The notes under the pieces are model-generated. The model saw only the letters and a program-made list of their open reading frames with translations. It ran no database searches and was not told the origin of the DNA. Positions 34,753 through 43,446 of a stretch of DNA of 64,000 nucleotides are shown here, one piece after another. The stretch lies in assembly GCF_001456025.1 (NCBI RefSeq), contig NZ_LMTZ01000091.1, forward strand, positions 1-64,000, written 5' to 3'. This DNA is from Mastigocoleus testarum BC008 (GTDB taxonomy: Bacteria; Cyanobacteriota; Cyanobacteriia; Cyanobacteriales; Nostocaceae). Each line of letters starts with the position of its first letter. Position 1 is the stretch's first letter. Both the position numbers and the translations under genes were made by a program.

Positions 34753-35796
34753 CTACATGCTCCGGGACCGAGCACTGAAAACCCGTTCTAGCTGTTTAAA
34801 GTTTTCTAAAACCCGACCTGTTCCTAAAACTACACAACTCAGAGGATCTGCTGCAACATGTGTAACAATTCCTGTTTCATGGCTGATTAGAGTATCTAAG
34901 CCCTTAAGCAAAGCACCACCACCAGCAAGCATGATACCCCGGTCGATAATATCTGCAGCTAACTCCGGAGGAGTACGCTCTAAAGTCCGCTTCACAGCTT
35001 CAATAATTACTGAAAGTGGCTCAGACATACTTTCGCGCATTTCCGGCCCCTTAATTGTAACAGTCCGTGGTAAGCCAGATAACAAATGCAAACCCCTGAC
35101 GTCCATGATTGCTTCTTCATCATCTTGGGTGGGATATGCAGAACCAATTCGAATTTTAATATCTTCAGCAGTTCTTTCCCCAATTACCAAATTATGGACT
35201 TTTTTCATATACTGGACAATAGCTTCGGTCAATTCATCACCGGCTATACGTACAGACTCGCTTAGTACGGTACCTTGCAAACTCAATACAGCAACTTCTG
35301 TTGTACCGCCACCAATATCAATAATCATATTGCCAGTCGGTTCGGCTACTGGAAGTCCAGCACCGATCGCAGCTGCAACAGGTTCATCAATTAAATAAAC
35401 CTCTCTTGCACCTGCTTGAGAAGCAGCATCCATTACAGCTCGTCTTTCGACCCCTGTTACACCACTGGGAATGCCAATGACGATGCGAGGTAAAACTAAA
35501 GACTTACCTTCATTTACGCGCTGGATAAAGTTTTTTAACATTAACTCGGCTGTATCGAAGTCAGCGATTACACCATCGCGCAAGGGGCGGAGGGCAACCA
35601 CATTTCCAGGCGTCCGACCGAGCATTTTTTTTGCATCTTCACCTACTGCCAATGCCACTTTTTCATCTCGATCAATGGCAACAACAGAAGGCTCTTGAAG
35701 CACGATACCTTTACCAGATACGTAAACGAGGGTGTTCGCGGTACCCAAATCGATACCCATATCCCGCGATAAGGAAAATTTACTGAAAAGACCCAC
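34753..35796 (-). CDS. mreB: Rod shape-determining protein MreB
   Basis: 347 residues, actin fold. Phosphate-1 motif MGIDLGTANTLVYV (about 13-26), connect and phosphate-2 IIDIGGGTTEVAVLS, and adenosine motif IMLAGGGALLKGLDTLI are intact. N-terminal FSKFSLSRD is a likely membrane-binding amphipathic stretch. MreB filaments guide lateral wall synthesis. First gene of the mre operon, divergent from ssb across 333 bp. Confidence 0.98.
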   Translation of the reverse strand: MGLFSKFSLSRDMGIDLGTANTLVYVSGKGIVLQEPSVVAIDRDEKVALAVGEDAKKMLGRTPGNVVALRPLRDGVIADFDTAELMLKNFIQRVNEGKSLVLPRIVIGIPSGVTGVERRAVMDAASQAGAREVYLIDEPVAAAIGAGLPVAEPTGNMIIDIGGGTTEVAVLSLQGTVLSESVRIAGDELTEAIVQYMKKVHNLVIGERTAEDIKIRIGSAYPTQDDEEAIMDVRGLHLLSGLPRTVTIKGPEMRESMSEPLSVIIEAVKRTLERTPPELAADIIDRGIMLAGGGALLKGLDTLISHETGIVTHVAADPLSCVVLGTGRVLENFKQLERVFSARSRSM

Positions 35797-36129
35797 GCGA
35801 TTTTTCGCCCCCTATTTTCGATACTTTTTAACTACGACCGTAAGAGAGAATTTGGCTGGATTCTATTACGTTTTCTATCCCGAGTCTAGTAAAGCAGACC
35901 ATATTTTTATATAACTTTGGGGTGCCTTAACTTTACTTGGGGTTATTTGTCGATCTTCTTAGATTGTTTCAGTATATCCGTATAATTTTGTGCTATGCGC
36001 AGAATCATTTTTATCATCTTTTGGAGGTACTTCGCCGTTTAATTTCTTACACAATCGTAATTGTTTCTTTATTCGCTACAATTTAGTTTTATCAATCTTA
36101 TAGTATTTTTGTACTGCAAGTCGTGAGTT
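35797..36129. other. Divergent promoter region of mreB and ssb
   Basis: AT-rich, with no ORF and no strong palindrome. It must contain promoters for both operons; I could not place -10 boxes with confidence. Confidence 0.45.
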
Positions 36130-36492
36130 ATGAGTATTAATGTTGTAACCCTGGTGGGTCGTGTAGGTGGCGAACCCGACATGAAATATTTTGAATCAGG
36201 TAGTGTAAAGTGTCGGCTTACACTAGCAGTTAGAAGGCGTTCTCGTAACGCTGAAGAACCAGATTGGTTTAATTTGGAACTTTGGGGTAAAACAGCAGAA
36301 GTAGCTGGTAATTATGTGAAAAAGGGTACTTTAATTGGAATTAAAGGTTCTTTAAAATTTGATACATGGAAAGATAGAAACACAGGTGCAGATCGTTCTT
36401 CACCAATTATCCTAGTCGATCAACTCGATCTACTTGGTTCCAAACGTGATGCGGAAGCAGCAATGATGGACGGTAGCCCAGATCATTTTTAG
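36130..36492 (+). CDS. ssb: Single-stranded DNA-binding protein
   Basis: 120 residues, essentially one OB fold: MSINVVTLVGRVGGEPDMKYFESGSVKCRLTLAVRR, then PDWFNLELWGKTAEVAGNYVKKGTLIGIKGSLKFDTW. The C-terminus is short (EAAMMDGSPDHF), without the long Gly/Pro linker of Escherichia coli SSB but ending in an acidic, Phe-terminated tip that could recruit partners. Cyanobacteria often carry a short and a long SSB; this is the short kind. It is followed by GGGTATT heptads and the 17-bp tandem array. Confidence 0.92.
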   Translation: MSINVVTLVGRVGGEPDMKYFESGSVKCRLTLAVRRRSRNAEEPDWFNLELWGKTAEVAGNYVKKGTLIGIKGSLKFDTWKDRNTGADRSSPIILVDQLDLLGSKRDAEAAMMDGSPDHF

Positions 36493-36659
36493 GTATTGGG
36501 TATTGGGTATTAGGGACTGGGGATTAGGTGAGGAATTGATTTTGTGTTTTCTGATTAGTAGTCTCAAATTAATAATCTCGATATGACGCTATTGCCACAA
36601 CGTGGTCTGCTAATGCTAATTCCAAATCCCCAGTCCCAAATCGCCATATGACGCTGTCG
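36493..36659. repeat. GGTATTG heptads and palindromic repeat before the array
   Basis: GGTATTGGGTATTGGGTATT at 36493-36512 is a short heptad array. Near 36647-36666 the sequence ATGACGCTGTCGCGTCACGC, a family member also found at 9861, runs straight into the first unit of the 17-bp array. Confidence 0.65.
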
Positions 36660-37467
36660 CGTCACGCTATGACTAACGTCACGCTATGACTAACGTCACG
36701 CTATGACTAACGTCACGCTATGACTAACGTCACGCTATGACTAACGTCACGCTATGACTAACGTCACGCTATGACTAACGTCACGCTATGACTAACGTCA
36801 CGCTATGACTAACGTCACGCTATGACTAACGTCACGCTATGACTAACGTCACGCTATGACTAACGTCACGCTATGACTAACGTCACGCTATGACTAACGT
36901 CACGCTATGACTAACGTCACGCTATGACTAACGTCACGCTATGACTAACGTCACGCTATGACTAACGTCACGCTATGACTAACGTCACGCTATGACTAAC
37001 GTCACGCTATGACTAACGTCACGCTATGACTAACGTCACGCTATGACTAACGTCACGCTATGACTAACGTCACGCTATGACTAACGTCACGCTATGACTA
37101 ACGTCACGCTATGACTAACGTCACGCTATGACTAACGTCACGCTATGACTAACGTCACGCTATGACTAACGTCACGCTATGACTAACGTCACGCTATGAC
37201 TAACGTCACGCTATGACTAACGTCACGCTATGACTAACGTCACGCTATGACTAACGTCACGCTATGACTAACGTCACGCTATGACTAACGTCACGCTATG
37301 ACTAACGTCACGCTATGACTAACGTCACGCTATGACTAACGTCACGCTATGACTAACGTCACGCTATGACTAACGTCACGCTATGACTAACGTCACGCTA
37401 TGACTAACGTCACGCTATGACTAACGTCACGCTATGACTAACGTCACGCTATGACTAACGTCACGCT
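36660..37467. repeat. 17-bp tandem repeat array, 47 units
   Basis: The unit CGTCACGCTATGACTAA repeats from 36660 to 37458 with a final partial unit to 37467. The start positions of the first and last full units differ by 782 bp, exactly 46 x 17, and I saw no variant unit. Each unit has GTCA-N5-TGAC, and successive units give TGAC-N4-GTCA, so the array is a string of alternating inverted half-sites. All six frames contain stops, and there are no spacers, so it is neither coding nor CRISPR. It lies between the convergent ssb and SIMPL genes. Confidence 0.97.
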
Positions 37468-37500
37468 TCGCTAACGCTAACGCTAACGCTAACGCTAACC
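37468..37500. repeat. CGCTAA hexamer repeat
   Basis: Five copies of CGCTAA follow the 17-bp array directly, ending 9 bp before the SIMPL stop codon. Confidence 0.85.
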
Positions 37501-37508
37501 CCAATAAT

Positions 37509-38291
37509 TTAATAACTAATTTGCAATGTTACAGTTGCTTCAACCTTCTGTTCGCCGCCGATTATAGGAGTTCTGGAAGCATCAGCAGATGTCGCCTGTG
37601 CAAATGCTGACTCACCTCGAAATATGGGCGGAACTTGAGCCTTAGCATTATCAACCTCAATACCAACTATTTCTTTGGAACTTAAGCCTAAGGATGCTAG
37701 GACAGCATTTGCTTGCTCTCGAGCATCTTGTGTTGCTTCTTTGAGCGCTTGTTTCTTTGCCTCACTAATCATTGCCTCTGGAGCTATAAATCTAATACCA
37801 TCAATTCTTGTCGCTCCAGACTTTACTGCTAGATCCAAAATTTGCCCAGCTTTTTCTGTAGCGATTTGAAAGCTTACTGTGTTGGTTGCACTATATCCAG
37901 TGAGTCGTCTGATATTGTCCTTGAAACTGTAAACTGGATTGAGACTTATCCCACTAGTTGTAAGTTTTTCAACTTGCTGAGATTGTAAAAGTTTTACTAC
38001 AGCTTGGGAACGACGGGCAGCTTCTCGTTGGACTTCTTGGGCTACTTTTCCTTGAACCTCAACTCCCAAATTTATTTGGGATAGTGTTGCTGCAATTTCT
38101 TCAACACCCTGTCCTCTAACAGTAAGGGTTCGTAGCCTTTTCGGTGGAGTTTGTCCCACTACAGGTTGGGCTAGAATAGCTCCCCATAGCAAAATTAGAC
38201 TAAAACCTTGAAAACTGAATCTTTGCAAACTGAAGCCTTGGAAAAAATTTTTAGTTTTCAATGAATACTTTGTCGAAGTACATTTACTCAT
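37509..38291 (-). CDS. SIMPL/DUF541 domain secreted protein
   Basis: About 260 residues from ATG 38291; a GTG at 38303 is possible but sits on the ribosome site. The signal sequence (FSLILLWGAILAQPVVGQ) is preceded by an odd stretch with a repeated FQGFSL. The mature part shows RTLTVRGQGVEEI, QREAARRSQAVVKLL, TGYSATNTVSFQI and IDGIRFIAPEAMISEAKKQALKEATQDAREQANAVLASLG, which define DUF541/SIMPL, related to periplasmic BP26 and YggE. YggE-type proteins are linked to oxidative stress; function here is unknown. Confidence 0.88.
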   Translation of the reverse strand: MSKCTSTKYSLKTKNFFQGFSLQRFSFQGFSLILLWGAILAQPVVGQTPPKRLRTLTVRGQGVEEIAATLSQINLGVEVQGKVAQEVQREAARRSQAVVKLLQSQQVEKLTTSGISLNPVYSFKDNIRRLTGYSATNTVSFQIATEKAGQILDLAVKSGATRIDGIRFIAPEAMISEAKKQALKEATQDAREQANAVLASLGLSSKEIVGIEVDNAKAQVPPIFRGESAFAQATSADASRTPIIGGEQKVEATVTLQISY

Positions 38292-38535
38292 AAAAACTAA
38301 CACTCCTCAGAAATAAAAATGAAATGCTCAATTTTTTATATTTAATTAATTAATAAATACATTAACAATCGTAATTAATTACTGATATTTTGTCAGTCAT
38401 TTTAAAAAAACGATGTTTAAAAATCTTCTTCAAAAAATATGCTTCAAAAAAATTATGCATTCAATAATAAATATTTATGCCTGAAACAATCAATAGAGAA
38501 TACCAGATTTACATTTAATTTTTAGGAGATTTTTT

Positions 38536-38949
38536 ATGGCTTACTGGCTAATGAAAACCGAACCCGATGAATATTCATATACTGATTTGGAACAAGAGGG
38601 AACTACAGTTTGGAATGGAGTTAAAAACGCTTTAGCCCTGAAGCATTTACGTAATATGTCATCCGGTGACTTAGTTTTTATATATCATACAGGCAAACAA
38701 AGACAGATAATTGGATTAGCAGAGGTTGTAAGTCAACCTTATCCAGACCCCGCGCTGAATGATAGCAAGCGAGTAGTAGTGGACATCAGGGTAATAAAAA
38801 GGATTTCTCAACCATTAACCTTGAAAAAAATCAAGGAAAGTAATCTTTTTAAAGACTTTGATTTATTAAGATTACCAAGGCTTTCCGTGCTCCCCGTATC
38901 AGAGTCTTATTGGGATCTTATATTGAAGTTAGCAAAGACTAATAATTGA
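38536..38949 (+). CDS. EVE-domain protein
   Basis: 137 residues, a complete EVE domain (PUA-like fold): MAYWLMKTEPDEYSYTDLEQ, VWNGVKNALALKHLRNMSSGDLVFIYHTG, IIGLAEVVSQPYPDP, LLRLPRLSVLPVSESYWDLIL. The aromatic cage residues (Trp4, Trp25, Tyr51) used to bind modified bases are present. The single-domain form is common in bacteria, with a proposed role in reading modified nucleic acid. RBS AGGAG upstream of ATG. No restriction or modification gene is adjacent. Confidence 0.93.
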   Translation: MAYWLMKTEPDEYSYTDLEQEGTTVWNGVKNALALKHLRNMSSGDLVFIYHTGKQRQIIGLAEVVSQPYPDPALNDSKRVVVDIRVIKRISQPLTLKKIKESNLFKDFDLLRLPRLSVLPVSESYWDLILKLAKTNN

Positions 38950-38998
38950 TTTCTGGTGAGAGTTGTAAATTTTGTTCGTAATTATTTCCAATTAACTA

Positions 38999-39064
38999 GT
39001 AAATTAAAGAAAGGGATTTCCGATAATTATCTTCAATAAACTTGTAAATTAAAGAAAGGGATTT
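38999..39064 (+). repeat. Duplicated leader segment with ribosome site
   Basis: GTAAATTAAAGAAAGGGATTT occurs at 38999-39019 and 39044-39064, a 45-bp duplication. The second copy supplies the AAAGGG just upstream of the antiporter ATG at 39076. Confidence 0.75.
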
Positions 39065-39075
39065 TCGCAAAAGTA

Positions 39076-40536
39076 ATGGTGTTGAATTTAATCACTTTCT
39101 CGTCTTCCTTACTAGCAACAGAAACAGAGGCACCAGAAAGCTCGCTGGTAGTAGCAGGAGTACTACTAAGTTTAGTCATAGTGTATTTCGCTAGCAAAAT
39201 TGGTGGTGAATTATCTAATCGTGCAGGCTTACCTGCAGTATTAGGAGAACTTGTTGGTGGTGTAGTAGTCGGTATTTCTGTACTGCATTTGTTAGTATTT
39301 CCTGAATCTGGGGCTGATAGTTCTAGCTCTTTGATTATTTCTTTTCTTGAGACAACAACCAAACTTACTCCAGAAAGTGCGGAGAATTTATTTCAAGCCC
39401 AGTCCGAGGTTATTTCTGTTTTATCAGAATTGGGTGTGATTATTCTCTTGTTTGAAATTGGTTTGGAGTCCAATCTTAAAGAACTATTAGCTGTAGGTAT
39501 GCAGGCTTCTGTAGTTGCAATAATCGGGGTAACTGTTCCCTTTGCTGCAGGTACTGCAGGGCTAATGATGTTGTTCGGAATTTCGGCAGTACCGGCAATT
39601 TTTGCTGGCGCTGCGCTGACCGCAACCAGTATTGGTATAACTTCCAAGGTACTCTCAGAAATCGGGCAGCTCAATACCAAAGAAGGACAAATTATTTTGG
39701 GAGCTGCAGTTATCGATGATGTTCTGGGAATTATTGTCCTAGCTGTAGTTGCTAGCCTTGCTAAAACCGGGGAAGTAGATGTAGCTAATGTTGTCTTCTT
39801 GATTATTAGCGCCAGTACTTTTCTTTTGGGAGCGATCGCTTTGGGTAACGTTTTCAATAATTCCTTTGTGGCGGTTGTTGAAAGACTTAAAACCAGAGGT
39901 GAATTAGTTATCCCAGCGTTTATCTTCGCTTTTGTTATGGCATACCTTGCCGCTGCTGTACAATTAGAAGCCATCTTGGGAGCTTTTGCTGCTGGCTTGG
40001 TTTTGGAAGAAACAGACAAGCGCAAAGAACTGCAAAAACAAATCATTCCTATTGCTGATATTTTAGTGCCAATTTTCTTTGTCACAGTAGGGGCGCAAAC
40101 TGATTTACGAGTTTTGAATCCAGCCATTCCTAGTAACCGTGAAGGTTTTATTATGGCGGTTTTCCTGATTGTAGTTGCGATTCTCGGTAAAGTAATTACA
40201 GGCTTCAGTGTTTTTGGCGAAGCAAAAGTCAACCGTTTGGCAATTGGTGTGGGGATGATTCCTCGTGGTGAAGTCGGTTTGGTATTTTTGGGTATTGGTT
40301 CCGCTACTGGCGTACTTTCAGAACCTTTAGAAGCAGCTATCATTTTGATGGTTATTCTAACGACTTTTCTTGCCCCCCCCTTACTACGGTTTGTATTTCC
40401 CCAGGAAGACAAATTGGCAACTTCCACTCCTGGAAATTTAGGAGAATCTATGGTTATGGAAACATCCAATTCAATGGTTCCAGCGTCAAGCGATACCGTA
40501 ATATCGGATTCCTCCTCCAGTTCTGGTAATGGTTAA
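39076..40536 (+). CDS. Cation:proton antiporter, CPA2 family
   Basis: 486 residues with about twelve hydrophobic helices. Features: SLVVAGVLLSLVIVYFASKIGGELSNRAGLPAVLGELVGGVVVG at the first helices, the long ELGVIILLFEIGLE, ALTATSIGITSKVLSE, and GAAVIDDVLGIIVLA with the ion-binding Asp pair. The IPRGEVGLVFLGIG late motif is typical of NapA/KefB-like transporters. It exchanges Na+ or K+ for protons in the plasma or thylakoid membrane. The Ser/Thr-rich C-terminal tail has no TrkA-N domain. Confidence 0.92.
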   Translation: MVLNLITFSSSLLATETEAPESSLVVAGVLLSLVIVYFASKIGGELSNRAGLPAVLGELVGGVVVGISVLHLLVFPESGADSSSSLIISFLETTTKLTPESAENLFQAQSEVISVLSELGVIILLFEIGLESNLKELLAVGMQASVVAIIGVTVPFAAGTAGLMMLFGISAVPAIFAGAALTATSIGITSKVLSEIGQLNTKEGQIILGAAVIDDVLGIIVLAVVASLAKTGEVDVANVVFLIISASTFLLGAIALGNVFNNSFVAVVERLKTRGELVIPAFIFAFVMAYLAAAVQLEAILGAFAAGLVLEETDKRKELQKQIIPIADILVPIFFVTVGAQTDLRVLNPAIPSNREGFIMAVFLIVVAILGKVITGFSVFGEAKVNRLAIGVGMIPRGEVGLVFLGIGSATGVLSEPLEAAIILMVILTTFLAPPLLRFVFPQEDKLATSTPGNLGESMVMETSNSMVPASSDTVISDSSSSSGNG

Positions 40537-41526
40537 TTTTCTCAAAGATTAACCGATTCATTGCTTGAATTAGTTTCCTTATCCCCACCTTGTAGTGGGG
40601 ATAAAAGCACCAAATAATTTATTGTTAAATATTTTTTGCGCGTGTGTTGTGTATTTGGTCGTACTTAGTGATACTAAACTTTTATAGCATCGTCCGCATT
40701 AATTACTCTCGAGGCAAATTTAAAATTTGGAATAACTGACTATGAAGAAAAATTAGCTGTAAAATTTGGGGGAAAACAGAAAAAGCATGTATAATATATT
40801 TCTTATTGAAGTTGGATAAAACACGTAATTTAATATAACTCCTATTAATTTCTTCTATAAATTGAAATTGCATAACTTCATTGAAGTAATAGAGCCCCTT
40901 GAATGATAAAAACGATCGCAGAAATGAGCCAGCAACAATCCAGCACAAAAATGCAGAAACTTATACGGCTTCATTTTCGTCCCCTAGAAATATAAATTTT
41001 AGGAGTTTTTTTAAATTATTGGCAAGATAGCTGGCAAGATAACTATTATTATTTATTTTTGTCCTTTAGCTCTTCACAAAGTCAATTGTGGTGATATTTG
41101 TTTGGGATAATTCAGGATTTGCATCCGCACATCGTTGTCATATTGATTGATAGCGGATATTTTTGACACGGTGCATCGATAGCCATAACCGTACATCCGA
41201 CAAAAACAAGATGCAAAATAAAGCTTTTTGATTGGGATGTACTGCAGCAGTCACCTCTATCCGTCAAATTTTGGTGTAATCTGATGCTTGTTAAACCGCA
41301 TTTTCTCGCAAAAAATACATGAATATCCCAAGTCATGCTAAAATTTGACGCCAATGGCTGCGTCTAGGTGCGGGCGCGAAACAATGCATGTGGCACTGAA
41401 AATACTTCTTCGTAGTCTTTTACTACGATTAAGAGAATTTTTATCCAAGAATTAGGTCTGAGCGGTAATAATCTTAAGCCACTAAATTGTAATCGCTCTC
41501 ATAAATGCAAATCAGGAGAAAGCACT
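40537..41526. other. Gene-free stretch before the first amidase
   Basis: After the antiporter hairpin (40579-40604) come about 900 bp with no supported gene. Frames at 40703-40948 and 41112-41354 (minus) have neither ribosome sites nor coding character. It presumably includes the amiC promoter. Confidence 0.45.
40579..40604 (+). terminator. Probable antiporter terminator hairpin
   Basis: TTATCCCCAC and GTGGGGATAA form a perfect 10-bp stem with a 6-nt loop, 43 nt after the stop. There is no T-run afterwards. Confidence 0.55.
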
Positions 41527-43446
41527 GTGAAATTACACTGGTTGATACCTGGTACTCTTTTAACTGTTTCCCTACTATCGTCGCCTGCGGATGCAGCAAA
41601 ACTGCAGTCTTGGCGTTTTGATGCCAATTTAAATCAGTTAGAAATCAATACTGATGGTGCTGTTCAACCTAAAGCACAATTGATTTTCAATCCCACGCGG
41701 TTAGTCATCGATTTACCGGGAGTTAAGTTTGGGCGTCCACAATTAAGAAAACCTGTGGGTGGTGCAGTTCGTACTGTCCGTATTGGTCAATTTAACAAAG
41801 AAACAACTCGAATTGTTGTAGAACTTACTCCTGGCTACACATTAGATCCTTCTAAAGTGAAGTTCACAGGAAAAACTCCTAAAAAGTGGATGGTGCAGTT
41901 ACCAACCCCACAACTGGAAAAGATAAATTCTTCTGCAACAAATGACATTAACGTTGCTGCTCGAAAAAATAGCCGTTCCTCGGTAAAAGGAACTGTAATC
42001 AATCGTTCGCAAATTGCCCAAGGTACAACTCAAGGTAAAACTCAAATTCAAAGTTTGCGAGTTACAGGAGATGGGTTATTCCTTCGCACTAGTGGTGGTA
42101 GACCAAGTGTGAGAATAAGCCGTAGTAGGGACAAAAAAACTATCGATCTTGAGATTCGCGGCGCACAGCTATCGCCAAATTTAAAAGAACGCGAACAACA
42201 AATTAATCGTTACGGCGTTAGTAGTGTTGAATTTTCCCAATCGGAATCAGATCCCTCACGGGTAAAAATGAGATTGAAGGTGAACAAGAACAGTCCCGAC
42301 TGGCGAGCAACAGTGAGCAGTTTTGGGGGAATAATCATTCTTCCAACTCGTAGAGTGGGAAATCTTCCTAGCCCTCGCATACCTTCAAAAACTCCCAAAC
42401 CTATTGTTACCCGAAACCCATCACCAAGAAGACCTGTTAGACCTGTCAGACCTATACTTCCACCTAATAGTTCTCTAGCGACGATTAAATCTGTAGAATT
42501 GGTTGATGATGGCGAAAAGCTGGAGATTAAAGGCGATCGCAATTTATTTGCTAGCACTACTAGTTGGGATAGGAAAACAGCTATGTTTCTTATCACCATA
42601 CCCAACGCGCGTTTAGATTCTTCAGTAAGAGGGATTGGCTTCAAACCCAACAGTTCAGTCTTGCGGGTAAGTTTAAAGCAAGAAAATGCGAATACTGTGG
42701 GAGTTTATGTCTTACCTGCTTCGCGGACACAGGTTGGTCGTCTGAATACCAGAGGTAAAAAATTAAGTTTAGAGCTAGGAAAAGCACGGCGTATTACACC
42801 TCCAATTGCTTTACCACCACTTCCTAGACCAAACCCGATATCATCCCCAGGAAGACAAATTTCTCCACCTTCAGGAAGAACTACACCTGCGAGACGTCCA
42901 AATCCTAGAGGACGGGTTGTAGTGATTGTCGATCCAGGACATGGTGGTAAAGATCCGGGTGCAATTGGAATTGGTGGATTGCGAGAGAAAGATGTAATTC
43001 TACCAATTAGTCAAAAAGTTGCAGAAATCTTGGAGAAAAATGGTGTCCAAGCCATTCTTACTCGTAAATCTGACTACTTTGTTAGTTTGAAAGGAAGAGT
43101 ACAGCTAGCAGAACGAGCGAACGCAAATGTTTTTGTTAGTATTCACGCTAATTCTTTAGGTCGGAGCCGTCCCGATATCAGTGGCTTGGAAGTTTATTAT
43201 TACAATAGTGGCTATGGCTTAGCTCAAAGCGTTCGTAAACGTATTTTAAAAACGGTCAATGTACGCGATCGCAGGGTTAGAAAAGCTAGATTTTACGTGC
43301 TTAGGAAATCCTCAATGCCTGCTATTTTAGTAGAAACGGGTTATGTAACAGGTCGGGAAGATGCTGCAAAACTACGACAGCAATGGTATCGAAATAAAAT
43401 GGCAGAAGGAATTGCCCGTGGTATACTCGATTACCTAAAGCGTTGA
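41527..43446 (+). CDS. amiC1: AMIN-domain N-acetylmuramoyl-L-alanine amidase (first copy)
   Basis: 639 residues starting at GTG 41527, with AGGAG 8 nt before. Signal peptide (LIPGTLLTVSLLSSPADA), two or three AMIN domains (about 25-110, 170-270, 315-405), a Pro-rich linker and a C-terminal Amidase_3 domain (from ~455) with zinc ligands in DPGHGGKDPGA, REKD and SIHANS and the catalytic Glu in LVETGYVTG. AmiC cleaves the stem peptide from peptidoglycan in the periplasm. In Anabaena, AmiC enzymes drill septal nanopores for cell-cell communication and are needed for heterocyst formation. A close paralogue lies 1.16 kb downstream. Numbering by analogy with Anabaena gene order. Confidence 0.9.
   Translation: MKLHWLIPGTLLTVSLLSSPADAAKLQSWRFDANLNQLEINTDGAVQPKAQLIFNPTRLVIDLPGVKFGRPQLRKPVGGAVRTVRIGQFNKETTRIVVELTPGYTLDPSKVKFTGKTPKKWMVQLPTPQLEKINSSATNDINVAARKNSRSSVKGTVINRSQIAQGTTQGKTQIQSLRVTGDGLFLRTSGGRPSVRISRSRDKKTIDLEIRGAQLSPNLKEREQQINRYGVSSVEFSQSESDPSRVKMRLKVNKNSPDWRATVSSFGGIIILPTRRVGNLPSPRIPSKTPKPIVTRNPSPRRPVRPVRPILPPNSSLATIKSVELVDDGEKLEIKGDRNLFASTTSWDRKTAMFLITIPNARLDSSVRGIGFKPNSSVLRVSLKQENANTVGVYVLPASRTQVGRLNTRGKKLSLELGKARRITPPIALPPLPRPNPISSPGRQISPPSGRTTPARRPNPRGRVVVIVDPGHGGKDPGAIGIGGLREKDVILPISQKVAEILEKNGVQAILTRKSDYFVSLKGRVQLAERANANVFVSIHANSLGRSRPDISGLEVYYYNSGYGLAQSVRKRILKTVNVRDRRVRKARFYVLRKSSMPAILVETGYVTGREDAAKLRQQWYRNKMAEGIARGILDYLKR

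Noticed and set aside
34757..35398. A 213-codon plus-strand frame
   Set aside because: Antisense shadow of mreB with no ribosome site.
36660..37467. CRISPR array
   Set aside because: The 17-bp units are contiguous with no spacers, the repeats are too short, and no cas genes lie nearby.
39393..40469. A 358-codon minus-strand frame
   Set aside because: It is antisense to the clear antiporter gene, Lys/Thr/Ile-rich, and has no family match.
40703..41354. Two minus-strand frames of about 80 codons
   Set aside because: No ribosome site, no domain, composition as expected of AT-rich non-coding DNA.
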